A stretch of DNA of 37,614 nucleotides from Actinomycetota bacterium (lineage in GTDB: Bacteria > Actinomycetota > Actinomycetes > Actinomycetales > Microbacteriaceae), in NCBI GenBank assembly GCA_005778835.1, contig SXMG01000122.1, positions 1 through 37,614 of the forward strand, given 5' to 3'. Both the position numbers and the translations under genes were made by a program. How positions within the stretch are numbered: position 1 is the first letter of the stretch; each line of letters starts with the position of its first letter. Shown piece after piece: positions 23,651-30,998 of this stretch. Below the pieces are notes generated by a model, which was given only the letters and a program-made list of their open reading frames with translations, was not told the DNA's origin and made no database searches.

Positions 23651-24442
23651 GTGCCCGAGGGCGACACCGTTCACCGCGCAGCCGCACGGCTGCATGCCGC
23701 GCTTGCGGGGCAGACCGTGCTGCGCAGCGACGTGCGCGTGCCGCGCTTCGCGACCGCCGACCTGAGCGGCGAGCGCGTCGACGAGGTCGTCGCCCGCGGC
23801 AAGCACCTGCTCATGCGCATCGGCGAGGTCACGGTGCACTCGCACCTCAAGATGGAGGGCGCGTGGCACGTGATGCGGCTCGGCGATCGCTGGCGCCGTC
23901 CGGCGTTCGAAGCCCGCATGGTGCTCGAGACGACGGCGGCCGAGGGTGCGCCGTGGCAGGCGGTGGGCTTCGCGCTCGGCGAGCTCGAGCTCGTCGCCCA
24001 TGACGCCGAAGACGACGTGATCGGCTATCTCGGCCCCGACCCGCTCTCTGACGACTTCGATCGCGCCGAAGCCCTGCGCCGGCTCACGGCCGACCCTGAG
24101 CGGCCCATCGGGCTCGCGCTGCTCGACCAGCGCAACGTCGCCGGCTTCGGCAACGACTATCGCAACGAGCTGCTCTTCTTGCGCGGGGTGCTGCCCGAGA
24201 CCCCCGTCGCGTCGGTCGACATCGAGGCCGCGCTCGACCTCGGGGTGAAGCTCATCCGTGCCAACCGCGATCGCGATGAGCGCACCACGACGGGCAACAC
24301 GCGGCGGGGCGAGCGCCTCTGGGTCGCGCACCGCGACGGCAAGCCGTGCCGTCGATGCGGCACGCGCATCCGACGCGGCCTGCTCGGCGACGACGCGATC
24401 ACCGAGCGCATCACCTGGTTCTGTCCGAGCTGCCAGCGCTAG
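23651..24442 (+). CDS. nei2: Fpg/Nei-family DNA glycosylase (Nei2-type)
   Basis: 263 residues from GTG 23651. After Met removal the protein begins PEGDTVHRAA, giving the catalytic N-terminal proline and the glutamate of the family. The H2TH region is LLDQRNVAGFGNDYRNELLF. The C-terminal zinc finger has CRRC and CPSC (the two CxxC pairs). The enzyme removes oxidised bases and nicks by beta/delta elimination. The Shine-Dalgarno GAGGGGG overlaps the lhr stop codon and lies 5 nt before the GTG, so it is cotranscribed and possibly coupled with lhr. Its TAG stop overlaps the stop of the convergent membrane protein gene at the palindrome CTAG. Confidence 0.94.
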   Translation: MPEGDTVHRAAARLHAALAGQTVLRSDVRVPRFATADLSGERVDEVVARGKHLLMRIGEVTVHSHLKMEGAWHVMRLGDRWRRPAFEARMVLETTAAEGAPWQAVGFALGELELVAHDAEDDVIGYLGPDPLSDDFDRAEALRRLTADPERPIGLALLDQRNVAGFGNDYRNELLFLRGVLPETPVASVDIEAALDLGVKLIRANRDRDERTTTGNTRRGERLWVAHRDGKPCRRCGTRIRRGLLGDDAITERITWFCPSCQR

Positions 24443-24954
24443 CTGCCGACCTGATCGGTCTCGACGACCCGGGCGCCGCTCGGCCGCCAGGCGACGAGCC
24501 GCAGAGTGGTGGCCGCGACGAGCGCGACGACGCCCGCGATCACGAGCGGCAGCGCAATCGCCTCGGCCACCCTCGGCACGATGTAGACGCTCGGGTCGTA
24601 GATGCCCGAGGCCGGCGGCACGCTGAACGCGAACTCGGCATAGAAGGTGAGCACGAAGCCGAGCAGGGTGGTGACCCCGCCGACAAGCCACAGCGCGCGC
24701 AACCACGGGTTGCCGGCGACGATGATCTCGAAGTGGCGCTCATCGGGGCCCGGGCCATCGAACGCGAGAGGGTCGCGGCGAGCGGAGGGCGCGCGATCGC
24801 GCACCATGCGGGCACCCGCGACGGCGACACCGTCGTCGAGCACGGGAGCGGCGAGGGGCACGTCGGCGCGCGGTGCCGCCGCCGACCCCGACCCGCCGCG
24901 CTGAAAGGCCGGGTCGAAACGCGGATCGACACTGTCTGACTGCTTCGTCGCCAT
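24439..24954 (-). CDS. Two-helix membrane protein of unknown function
   Basis: 171 residues. About 75 N-terminal residues are soluble and low in complexity. Two clear membrane segments follow (LRALWLVGGVTTLLGFVLTF and AIALPLVIAGVVALVAATTL), separated by about 25 residues rich in aromatic and proline residues that should face outside. Both termini would then be cytoplasmic. I recognise no family. The start at 24954 has AAGGAG 5 nt upstream. Confidence 0.75.
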   Translation of the reverse strand: MATKQSDSVDPRFDPAFQRGGSGSAAAPRADVPLAAPVLDDGVAVAGARMVRDRAPSARRDPLAFDGPGPDERHFEIIVAGNPWLRALWLVGGVTTLLGFVLTFYAEFAFSVPPASGIYDPSVYIVPRVAEAIALPLVIAGVVALVAATTLRLVAWRPSGARVVETDQVGS

Positions 24955-25018
24955 GGCTGCTCCTTCGCCGTGCCGCCCAGTGTAAGCCGGTCGGGGCGCG
25001 GTGTCAGGGGTCGCCCGG

Positions 25019-25024
25019 TAGCCT
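25019..25024 (+). promoter_or_regulatory. Leaderless -10 box of the nuclease gene
   Basis: TAGCCT, 6 nt, then ATG 25031. No ribosome binding site precedes the start. Confidence 0.5.
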
Positions 25025-25030
25025 CACAGC

Positions 25031-25546
25031 ATGCGCCAGGGAACGCGTCGACTCAGCGCGGCAGTGCTCATCATCGGCCTCGTCTCAGGGGTCGATGGAT
25101 GCCTGCAGGGCGAGACCGAGGGCACGGCTCCCCCTGCGCTCGCGCAGACCGACGGCACCGGCACCGTCGTCTCGGTGACCGACGGCGACACTCTGCGACT
25201 CGAGGTTGACGGCCGCGAGCTGCGCGTGCGGCTCATCGGCATCGACACCCCCGAGGTCTATCCCGAAGTCGAGTGCTTCGGGCCCGAGGCCGAAGCGGCA
25301 CTCGCCGATTTCGCCCCGCCCGGCAGCACCCTCGGCTTCACCTACGACCGCGACCCGCGCGACCGGTTCGACCGCGAGCTGCTCTACCTCTTCACGGCCG
25401 ACGGCACCTCGATCAACCTCGAACTCGTCGCGCAGGGTTTCGCGCGGGCCGTGCTCTTCGAACCCAACGACCGCTACTGGGACGAGCTGCGCGCCGCCGA
25501 GCGCGCGGCACAGGATGCCCGCCTCGGCCTCTGGGGCAGCTGCTAG
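25031..25546 (+). CDS. Secreted thermonuclease-family (SNase-like) nuclease
   Basis: 171 residues. An N-terminal signal segment ends near LVSGVDGC; Cys24 could be a lipidation site, though VDGC is a weak lipobox. The staphylococcal-nuclease fold starts at about residue 42. Catalytic positions are kept: Arg67 and Glu75 in RLIGIDTPE (Arg35 and Glu43 of the staphylococcal enzyme), Arg115 in DRFDRELLY (Arg87), with calcium ligands among Asp51/Asp53 and Asp72. It should cleave DNA and RNA outside the cell or at the surface. Its stop overlaps that of the convergent SRAP gene (CTAG at 25543-25546). Confidence 0.9.
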   Translation: MRQGTRRLSAAVLIIGLVSGVDGCLQGETEGTAPPALAQTDGTGTVVSVTDGDTLRLEVDGRELRVRLIGIDTPEVYPEVECFGPEAEAALADFAPPGSTLGFTYDRDPRDRFDRELLYLFTADGTSINLELVAQGFARAVLFEPNDRYWDELRAAERAAQDARLGLWGSC

Positions 25547-26250
25547 ACCGGCTCGATGAGCTGCGGGCCGTCGCCGCGCAACGGGGCGACCGCGTGCAGC
25601 TCGAGGCGCTCGAGCACCGTCTCGCTCTCGGCGACGATCATGTCGACGAGCGACTGGTCGCCCTCGACGGTCGGGTCGAGCCACTCGTCCCACACCTCGC
25701 GCGGCAGCATGACGGGAGCCCGATCGTGGATGCTCGCCGCGGGCCCGTGCGCCGCTCGCGTCAGCATCGTCGCCGTGAGCACCCAGGGCCCCGGCTCGGC
25801 GCCCTCGGCAACGGGAGCACGCCACCACGAGTACAGCCCGGCGAAGGCGAGCTCCCCCGCTTCGGGGTCGGTGATGTAGTGCGGAGTCTTGGTCGAACCG
25901 ACCGTGTGCCACTCGTAGTAGCCGTCGGCGGGCAGGATCGCCCTCGAGCGCACCACCGCGTTCTTGAACGTGTTCTTCTCGGTGACCGTCTCGCTGCGGG
26001 CGTTGAAGGTCGGGTACTTCGAGGTCAGCTCGGTCGCCCACCGCGGCACGAGCGACCAGCGCGCCGACGTGACCAGGCGCGAGGGCATGCCGTCGAGGTC
26101 GTCGTTCGGCACTCGGTCGACGACCACCGGCACCTGCTGCGTCGGCGCGATGTTCCAGCTCGGCGGCATGGCCACGTCGTCGACCTCGTCGGCCTCGAAG
26201 TAGGCGCCGAGCTCATCGCCGCTCTTCGTGTTGGCGTAGCGACCGCACAT
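25543..26250 (-). CDS. SOS response-associated peptidase (SRAP/YedK/HMCES family)
   Basis: 235 residues. SRAP proteins form a thiazolidine cross-link with abasic sites in single-stranded DNA through the amino-terminal Cys2. The sequence starts MCGRYA, so ATG 26250 must be used and not the GTG three bases upstream. Active-site residues are visible: Cys2, Asn83 in NARSET, Glu114 in GYYEW and His175 in HDRAPVML. The ATG overlaps the stop of the upstream glutaredoxin-like gene (TGATG), which indicates translational coupling. Confidence 0.95.
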   Translation of the reverse strand: MCGRYANTKSGDELGAYFEADEVDDVAMPPSWNIAPTQQVPVVVDRVPNDDLDGMPSRLVTSARWSLVPRWATELTSKYPTFNARSETVTEKNTFKNAVVRSRAILPADGYYEWHTVGSTKTPHYITDPEAGELAFAGLYSWWRAPVAEGAEPGPWVLTATMLTRAAHGPAASIHDRAPVMLPREVWDEWLDPTVEGDQSLVDMIVAESETVLERLELHAVAPLRGDGPQLIEPV

Positions 26251-26504
26251 CACAGACTCCTCTCGGCGAGCGCCGCTCGCAGTCGGTCGGCATCGACCCG
26301 GTAGATGGTGTGCACCTCGTCGTCGATGAGCACGACCGGAATCTCGTCCCAGTACCGCGCGTGCAGATCGGTGTCGTCGAGAATGGAACGCTCGACGAGC
26401 TCGACCGCCTCGAACTCGCCGAGAACGGCGTGCACGATCTCGCGGGCGTCATCGCACAAGTGGCAGCCGGGCTTGCTCAGCAGGGTCACGATCGTGGCAG
26501 ACAC
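26250..26504 (-). CDS. Glutaredoxin-like protein with CxxC motif
   Basis: 84 residues, a full small thioredoxin fold of the DUF836/glutaredoxin-2-like family. The redox motif is PGCHLCDDA (CxxC). The cis-proline region is YWDEIPVVLIDDEVH. It should be a cytoplasmic thiol-disulfide oxidoreductase. The start is GTG 26504, 6 nt after TAGGGT on the minus strand (leaderless). The stop overlaps the ATG of the SRAP gene, so the two proteins are coexpressed; since SRAP depends on a reactive cysteine, a functional link is possible but inferred. Confidence 0.88.
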   Translation of the reverse strand: MSATIVTLLSKPGCHLCDDAREIVHAVLGEFEAVELVERSILDDTDLHARYWDEIPVVLIDDEVHTIYRVDADRLRAALAERSL

Positions 26505-26510
26505 ACGACC

Positions 26511-26516
26511 ACCCTA
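26511..26516 (-). promoter_or_regulatory. Leaderless -10 box of the glutaredoxin-like/SRAP operon
   Basis: TAGGGT (26516-26511, minus strand), 6 nt, then GTG 26504. It faces away from the -10 box at 26527-26532. Confidence 0.5.
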
Positions 26517-26526
26517 GACACCTGCC

Positions 26527-26532
26527 TATGCT
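26527..26532 (+). promoter_or_regulatory. Leaderless -10 box of the HAD hydrolase gene
   Basis: TATGCT, 7 nt, then ATG 26540. The upstream in-frame ATG at 26528 lies inside the box and so cannot be the start. Confidence 0.55.
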
Positions 26533-26539
26533 TGACGAG

Positions 26540-27256
26540 ATGTCCACCCCCGACGACGACGCCGGCTCGGCCGCACGCTCGCGCGCCGACAGGCCCGTGA
26601 TCGCGTTCTTCGACGTCGACAACACGCTGCTGCACGGCGCGAGCGTGTATCACCTGGGGCGCGTCGCGTGGCAGCGCGGGCATCTCGGCTGGCGCGACCT
26701 GGCACGGTTCGCCTGGCAGCAGGCCCGATTCAAGTCTGTCGGCGAGAACCACCGGCACCAGCTGGCCGTGCGCGATCGAGCACTCGAGCTCGTCGCGGGG
26801 CACTCGGTGCTCGAGCTCGAGGCGATCGCCGTCGAGACCTACGACAAGCACCTGCACGCCCTGCTGCACCCGACCGTGGTCGCGCGCGCCCGTGAGCACC
26901 TCACGCAGGGGCACGAGGTGTGGCTCATCACCGCCACCCCCGAGGCGTGCGCCCGCGTGATCGCCGAGCGCCTCGGCCTCACCGGAGCGATCGGCACCCA
27001 GATCGAGAGCGTCGACGGCGTCTTCACCGGCGCCCTGCTCGGCCCCGTGATGCACGCCGGGCACAAGGCAGACGCCGCCGGTCGCCTCGCGGGCGAGAAG
27101 GGCGTGCGGCTCGGCGACTGCTGGGCCTACAGCGATTCGCGCAACGACATCCCCCTGCTCGAGCTCGTCGGGCATCAGCAGGTCGTAAACCCTGACGCAG
27201 CCCTGGCCCGCTACGCAGCGGCGCGCGGCTGGCCGGTCATGCGCGACCGCCCCTGA
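26540..27256 (+). CDS. HAD-IB family phosphatase (SerB-like)
   Basis: 238 residues. HAD motif I FFDVDNTLL gives nucleophile Asp25 and general acid Asp27. Motif II is the threonine-rich ITATPE. Motif III is the lysine in HKADAAGRL. Motif IV is YSDSRNDIPLL. The insert and length match subfamily IB, which includes phosphoserine phosphatase and the CicA-type enzymes of actinobacteria. The substrate cannot be read from the sequence. ATG 26540 is set by the leaderless -10 box. Confidence 0.9.
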   Translation: MSTPDDDAGSAARSRADRPVIAFFDVDNTLLHGASVYHLGRVAWQRGHLGWRDLARFAWQQARFKSVGENHRHQLAVRDRALELVAGHSVLELEAIAVETYDKHLHALLHPTVVARAREHLTQGHEVWLITATPEACARVIAERLGLTGAIGTQIESVDGVFTGALLGPVMHAGHKADAAGRLAGEKGVRLGDCWAYSDSRNDIPLLELVGHQQVVNPDAALARYAAARGWPVMRDRP

Positions 27257-27274
27257 GCATCCCCCGGCAGACGA

Positions 27275-27304
27275 AAAGCGCCCGACCTCACGGTCGAGCG
27301 CTTT
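27275..27304. terminator. Bidirectional terminator hairpin
   Basis: AAAGCGC / GCGCTTT outer stem of 7 bp and a further 5-bp inner stem around a TCAC loop, with one mismatch. Towards bS22's downstream side (minus strand) the stem ends in TTTT. It lies between the convergent HAD gene and bS22 gene. Confidence 0.7.
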
Positions 27305-27317
27305 CGGGGCGGATGCC

Positions 27318-27416
27318 CTACTTCTTGTTGCGACGCTGGTGACGCGTCTTGCGCAGCAGCTTGCGGTGCTTCTGCTTCGCCATACGCGGGCGGCGCTTCT
27401 TGATGACGGAACCCAT
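27318..27416 (-). CDS. Small ribosomal subunit protein bS22 (AURKAIP1/COX24 domain)
   Basis: Only 32 residues. The sequence starts MGSVIKKRRPRMAKQKHRKL and ends RRNKK; half of its residues are Lys or Arg. This is the short actinobacterial ribosomal protein bS22, whose mycobacterial version binds the small subunit. The Shine-Dalgarno GAGGA lies 6 nt before the ATG at 27416. It follows the HTH gene in the same direction, and proC lies about 3.6 kb away. In mycobacteria these three genes also sit together (Rv0500-Rv0500A-Rv0500B), which supports the assignment. Confidence 0.93.
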   Translation of the reverse strand: MGSVIKKRRPRMAKQKHRKLLRKTRHQRRNKK

Positions 27417-27487
27417 AGAAAATCCTCGGATCGTCGACTGAACGGGAGCAACGGCCCGTTCAGGACCGCGTCTAGTACCGAGCGAGT

Positions 27488-27682
27488 CTAGCCGACGTCG
27501 GCGATGGGCGTCTCGATGGCCGCCGCGACCGCCGACTCGGGGATGCGGAAGCTGCGCCCGAAGCGGATGGCAGGCAGATCGCCCGCGTGCACCATGCGGT
27601 AGACCGTCATGGTCGACACGCGCATCATGTCGGCCACTTCGGCCACGGTGAGGAACCGCACATCAGACAGGTCGCGGGTCAT
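27488..27682 (-). CDS. Excisionase-type helix-turn-helix protein (BldC-like)
   Basis: 64 residues from ATG 27682. A MerR/excisionase-type winged helix fills the whole protein: FLTVAEVADMMRVSTMTVYR, then HAGDLPAIRFGRSFRIPESAV. It is a small DNA-binding regulator found next to bS22 across actinobacteria. AAGGA (27697-27693) is 10 nt from ATG 27682 and 4 nt from an in-frame GTG at 27688, so the start could be two codons earlier. Nothing suggests a phage origin. Confidence 0.88.
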   Translation of the reverse strand: MTRDLSDVRFLTVAEVADMMRVSTMTVYRMVHAGDLPAIRFGRSFRIPESAVAAAIETPIADVG

Positions 27683-27791
27683 GGTCACGGGGTCCTTCGG
27701 GCATCGGGGCGGCACGCCGGTGTGGCGCGAGTGCCTGCCGTTCAGGGTAGGGGCTGGTGTGACTCGTGTAAAGACGCGCGAACGGGGGAGG

Positions 27792-28277
27792 TCAGTCGCC
27801 GTGCTTCCAGGGCAGCCGCTTGGTGACGGCCTCTCCCACGTCGTGCAGCTTCTCCTGCGCCCCGTGGATGACCGACTGCGCGCGGTGCGAGGCGTCGGCG
27901 GCGACGCGACCGACGGTGCTGCCCGCGGTCGTCACCTCGGTACCGGCCCAGGCCGCGAAGACGGGTGACTGAACGTCGTCGTTCGGGTCGAAGCCGGCGC
28001 TCAAGAACGAGATGACCCAGTCCTCCACCTCTTCGAGCGGGCCTGCGTCGACCGCGTAGTAGCGGTGCTGGCCCTCTTCGCGCACGGTCACGAGGCCGTG
28101 GTCGCGCAGCACCTTGAGGTGCTTCGACACGGTGGGCTGCGTCGCGTCCATGCGATCGACGAGCTCACCCACGCTGAGCTCGCCAGCGCCGGTATCGTCT
28201 CTCAGCGAGGCGTCGAGAAGGTGCTGCAGCAGTTCGCGTCGCGTAGCGTCGGCGATCACGTCGAAGATGTCGGCCAT
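27792..28277 (-). CDS. ArsR-type winged-helix transcriptional regulator
   Basis: 161 residues. The N-terminal winged helix has IADATRRELLQHLLDA, then LSVGELVDRMDATQPTVSKHLKVLRDHGLV and REEGQHRYYAV, the ArsR/HTH_20 pattern. No cysteine metal site is visible. The C-terminal 60 residues are an Ala/Val/His-rich amphipathic tail not typical of ArsR. The start is set by TAGCCT, 6 nt, ATG 28277 (leaderless). It is divergent from trkH, but regulation of potassium uptake is only a guess. Confidence 0.88.
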   Translation of the reverse strand: MADIFDVIADATRRELLQHLLDASLRDDTGAGELSVGELVDRMDATQPTVSKHLKVLRDHGLVTVREEGQHRYYAVDAGPLEEVEDWVISFLSAGFDPNDDVQSPVFAAWAGTEVTTAGSTVGRVAADASHRAQSVIHGAQEKLHDVGEAVTKRLPWKHGD

Positions 28278-28283
28278 GACCCC

Positions 28284-28289
28284 AGGCTA
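28284..28289 (-). promoter_or_regulatory. Leaderless -10 box of the ArsR-type gene
   Basis: TAGCCT (28289-28284, minus strand), 6 nt, then ATG 28277. Confidence 0.5.
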
Positions 28290-28307
28290 GTCAGCCCCGG
28301 CCGGGAG

Positions 28308-28313
28308 TACCAT
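28308..28313 (+). promoter_or_regulatory. Candidate -10 box of trkH
   Basis: TACCAT, giving a start near 28320 and a leader of about 27 nt that carries the Shine-Dalgarno GAGGAG (about 28335-28340). Here the gene is led, unlike its neighbours. Confidence 0.4.
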
Positions 28314-28346
28314 GACACGCGGTCTGCTGGCCGGTGAGGAGCGTCG

Positions 28347-29798
28347 ATGGCTACGAGCAACCGCATTCGCGGCAACCATCGCGATGAGGCGACGAACCCG
28401 CTCGTGCGCGGCTGGAAGTCGCTCGCCGAGTCGGCCACCGCCTCGCCCGCGCGCTTCGCGATCCTCGTATTCACGGGGCTCATCATCATCACGACCGTGC
28501 TGCTGACGCTGCCGATCTCACGCGCGGGCGAGGCCTCGAGCACGCCCCTCGCCGACGCCGTCTTCACCGCCGTCTCGGCCATCTGCGTGACCGGGCTCGT
28601 CACGGTCGACATGTCGACCTACTGGTCGCCCTTCGGCAACGTCGTCATCATTCTCGCGATGCAGATCGGCGGCATCGGGGTGCTGACGATGGCGAGCATC
28701 CTCGGCCTCGTCGTGGCCCGCCGCATCGGACTGCGGGCGAGGCTCATCGCCGCGAGCGACACGAACCCGGCTCGCGGCCATGCGGGCCCCGTCTCCGAGT
28801 CGCAGGCCGTGCGGCTCGGCGAGATCGGCTCCCTGCTCGCCACCGTCGCCCTCAGCGCCATCATCATCGAGCTCGCCATCACGGCCCTCGTCGTGCCGCG
28901 CCTGCTGCTCATGGGCTTCGACCTCTGGACCGCGCTCTGGCAGGGCTTCTACATCTCGCTCTCGGCCTTCACCAACACGGGCTTCGTGCCCTTCACCGAC
29001 GGCATGGAGCAGTTCGCCTCCGACCCGTGGATGCTCGGGGTGCTCGCCATCGCGGTGTTCCTCGGTGCCATCGGCTTCCCGGTCATCTTCGCCCTTGCAC
29101 GATGGACGCGGTCGCGGGCCCGGCTGAGCATCCACGCCCGCATCACGCTCGTGACCACGCTCATCCTCATCGTGCTCGGCGCCATCGCGATTCTCGCGCT
29201 CGAGTGGGCCAACTCGGCGACGCTCGGCGGCCAAGACGGCGCCGTGCGACCCATGACCGCGGTCTTCACCTCGGTCATGACGCGCTCGGGCGGATTGAGC
29301 ACGATCGACATCGGCGCCATGAACGGCTCGACCCTGCTCGTGCTCGACATGCTCATGTTCGTCGGGGGCGGTTCGGCATCGACCGCCGGGGGCATCAAGG
29401 TCACCACGCTCGCCGTGCTCTTCTTCGCCGCCGTCGCCGAAGCCCGCGGAGTCGACGACATGGAGGCCTTCGACCGCCGCATTCCGAACGACGTGCTGCG
29501 CCTCGCCGTCAGCATCGTGCTGTGGGGCGCGACGATCGTCGCGATCTCGTCGGTGACGATCCTGCACATCACGAAGGCCCCGCTCGACTACGTGCTGTTC
29601 GATGTCATCTCGGCCTTCGCGACCTGCGGGCTCTCGACCGGATTGACGAACAACGACCTGCCCGATTCGGCGAAGTATGTGCTCGCGGCCACGATGTGGG
29701 CGGGTCGCGTTGGTACAGTGACCCTCGCCGCGGCCCTCGCCGCCAGTCAGCGTCGGCAGCTGTTCCGCCGAGCAGAAGAGAGGCCCATCGTTGGTTGA
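28347..29798 (+). CDS. trkH: TrkH/KtrB-type potassium transporter membrane subunit
   Basis: 483 residues and about ten membrane segments. The four pore-loop selectivity filters of the superfamily are visible in order: AVSAICVTGLVTVD, SAFTNTGFVPF, SVMTRSGGLSTID and SAFATCGLSTGL. Each centres on the conserved glycine. The protein carries potassium (or sodium/potassium) inward across the plasma membrane and works with a TrkA/KtrA-type NAD-binding subunit, which is encoded next and overlaps by 8 nt. GAGGAG precedes ATG 28347. Confidence 0.95.
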   Translation: MATSNRIRGNHRDEATNPLVRGWKSLAESATASPARFAILVFTGLIIITTVLLTLPISRAGEASSTPLADAVFTAVSAICVTGLVTVDMSTYWSPFGNVVIILAMQIGGIGVLTMASILGLVVARRIGLRARLIAASDTNPARGHAGPVSESQAVRLGEIGSLLATVALSAIIIELAITALVVPRLLLMGFDLWTALWQGFYISLSAFTNTGFVPFTDGMEQFASDPWMLGVLAIAVFLGAIGFPVIFALARWTRSRARLSIHARITLVTTLILIVLGAIAILALEWANSATLGGQDGAVRPMTAVFTSVMTRSGGLSTIDIGAMNGSTLLVLDMLMFVGGGSASTAGGIKVTTLAVLFFAAVAEARGVDDMEAFDRRIPNDVLRLAVSIVLWGATIVAISSVTILHITKAPLDYVLFDVISAFATCGLSTGLTNNDLPDSAKYVLAATMWAGRVGTVTLAAALAASQRRQLFRRAEERPIVG

Positions 29799-30462
29799 GA
29801 GAATCCGCCACGACGCTCCCGTTCTCGTCATCGGGCTGGGCCGCTTCGGCGCCGCCACCGCCGGTCAGCTGCAGCGGCTCGGCCGCGAAGTGCTCGCCGT
29901 CGACGAAGACGCCAATCTCGTGCAGAAGTGGGCCGAGCGCGTCACCCACGCGGTGCAGGCCGACGCGCGGTCACTGGATGCTCTGCGCCAGATCGGCGCC
30001 GACGAGTTCAGCATCGCCGTCGTCGCGACCGGCTCGTCGATCGAGTCGAGCGTGCTCATCACGGCCAACCTCGTCGACCTCAAGGTTCCGCAGATCTGGT
30101 CGAAGGCGATCAGCCAGTCTCACGGCAAGATCTTGGCCCGCATCGGGGCGAACCACGTGATCTACCCCGAGGCCGAGGCCGGCGAGCGTGTGGCCCACCT
30201 GGTGTCGGGCCGAATGATCGACTTCATCGAGTTCGACGACGATTTCGTGCTCGTCAAGATGTACCCGCCCAAGCCGATTCGCGGGCTCTCGCTCACCGAC
30301 TCGCAGGTGCGCACGAAGTACAACATCACGGTCGTCGGCGTGAAGAGCCCCGGCAAGCCGTTCACCTACGCCACCGAGCACACGGTGGTGTCGAACCACG
30401 ACCTCATCATCGTCTCGGGCACCGAGAGCGACATCGACCGGTTCGCGTCGCTCGACAACTGA
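29791..30462 (+). CDS. trkA: TrkA/KtrA-type potassium channel regulatory subunit
   Basis: 223 residues. An RCK_N Rossmann domain begins VLVIGLGRFGAATAGQL (GxGxxG) and continues EVLAVDEDANLVQKW. An RCK_C domain fills the second half (MYPPKPIRGLSLTDSQVRTKYNITVVGV-type strands). It is cytoplasmic and gates TrkH on nucleotide binding. The start is a TTG at 29791, inside the end of trkH, with AGAGAGG 7 nt upstream; the sequence upstream of it belongs to trkH. Confidence 0.94.
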   Translation: MVERIRHDAPVLVIGLGRFGAATAGQLQRLGREVLAVDEDANLVQKWAERVTHAVQADARSLDALRQIGADEFSIAVVATGSSIESSVLITANLVDLKVPQIWSKAISQSHGKILARIGANHVIYPEAEAGERVAHLVSGRMIDFIEFDDDFVLVKMYPPKPIRGLSLTDSQVRTKYNITVVGVKSPGKPFTYATEHTVVSNHDLIIVSGTESDIDRFASLDN

Positions 30463-30507
30463 GTCGAGGCGCTCGCCGGTCGATGCCGGTGCCGGGCGGC
30501 AGGGTCG

Positions 30508-30906
30508 CTACTCGGTCGGCTCCGCGGGTGCGCTCGGGTCCATGCCCTGCTCGTCGAGCCACTGCTCGAACAGCTCGCGGCGCTCGTCGAAGCGCTCGTC
30601 GAAGCGCTCACCGCGGTCGCCCATGCGCTCGTCGATGCGCTGGTCCATGCGCTGCTCGACCCGCTCCTGCAGCGGCCCGCCGCCGGGGCCGCGCACCTCG
30701 ACGCTGATCGGGCCGCGCTGGTCGGGCAGCAGTCGGCCGACGCCCACGCCTGCGGCGAAGACGAGTCCGAGGCCCAGCACGCCAGCGAGCGCGATGCCGG
30801 TGATGGCGAGCGCACGCGGCGCGCGCGAACGCTCAGGCTGGGCGGTCGGTGCGGTCGCCGGGGCAGCGTCGGCGGCGGGTTCTGGTGCGGTGTTCTGATC
30901 GGTCAT
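30508..30906 (-). CDS. Single-pass membrane protein with an Asp-Glu-Arg-rich repeat tail
   Basis: 132 residues. The N-terminal 30 are Ala/Pro-rich and soluble, then one membrane helix (about 33-56, ALAITGIALAGVLGLGLVFA). After it comes a strongly charged segment of R-x-D-x-R type: QRMDQRIDERMGDRGERFDE and repeats of ERFDER, likely a single long helix or coiled coil. The topology should place this tail outside. No family is recognised. A GGGAG site 7 nt before ATG 30906 supports the start. Confidence 0.7.
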   Translation of the reverse strand: MTDQNTAPEPAADAAPATAPTAQPERSRAPRALAITGIALAGVLGLGLVFAAGVGVGRLLPDQRGPISVEVRGPGGGPLQERVEQRMDQRIDERMGDRGERFDERFDERRELFEQWLDEQGMDPSAPAEPTE

Positions 30907-30998
30907 GGGGATGCTCCCTCGCGGTCGGTGACCCGCGATGCTTCGCGAGTCGATGCCCCTACCGTGAGCGTGCTCTCTATGACCTTTCTATACGCCGT

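Noticed and set aside
26528-26539. ATG 26528 as the start of the HAD phosphatase.
   Set aside because: It lies inside the -10 box TATGCT; ATG 26540 is 7 nt after the box.
27488-27682. The excisionase-type HTH protein as evidence of a prophage or integrative element.
   Set aside because: No integrase, attachment site or phage gene is near; this small HTH beside bS22 is a conserved actinobacterial chromosomal arrangement.
30580-30665. Near-repeats of GCTCGTCGAAGC type as a possible CRISPR or tandem-repeat array.
   Set aside because: They are in frame inside a coding gene and encode the ERFDER-type charged repeats; no spacers exist.
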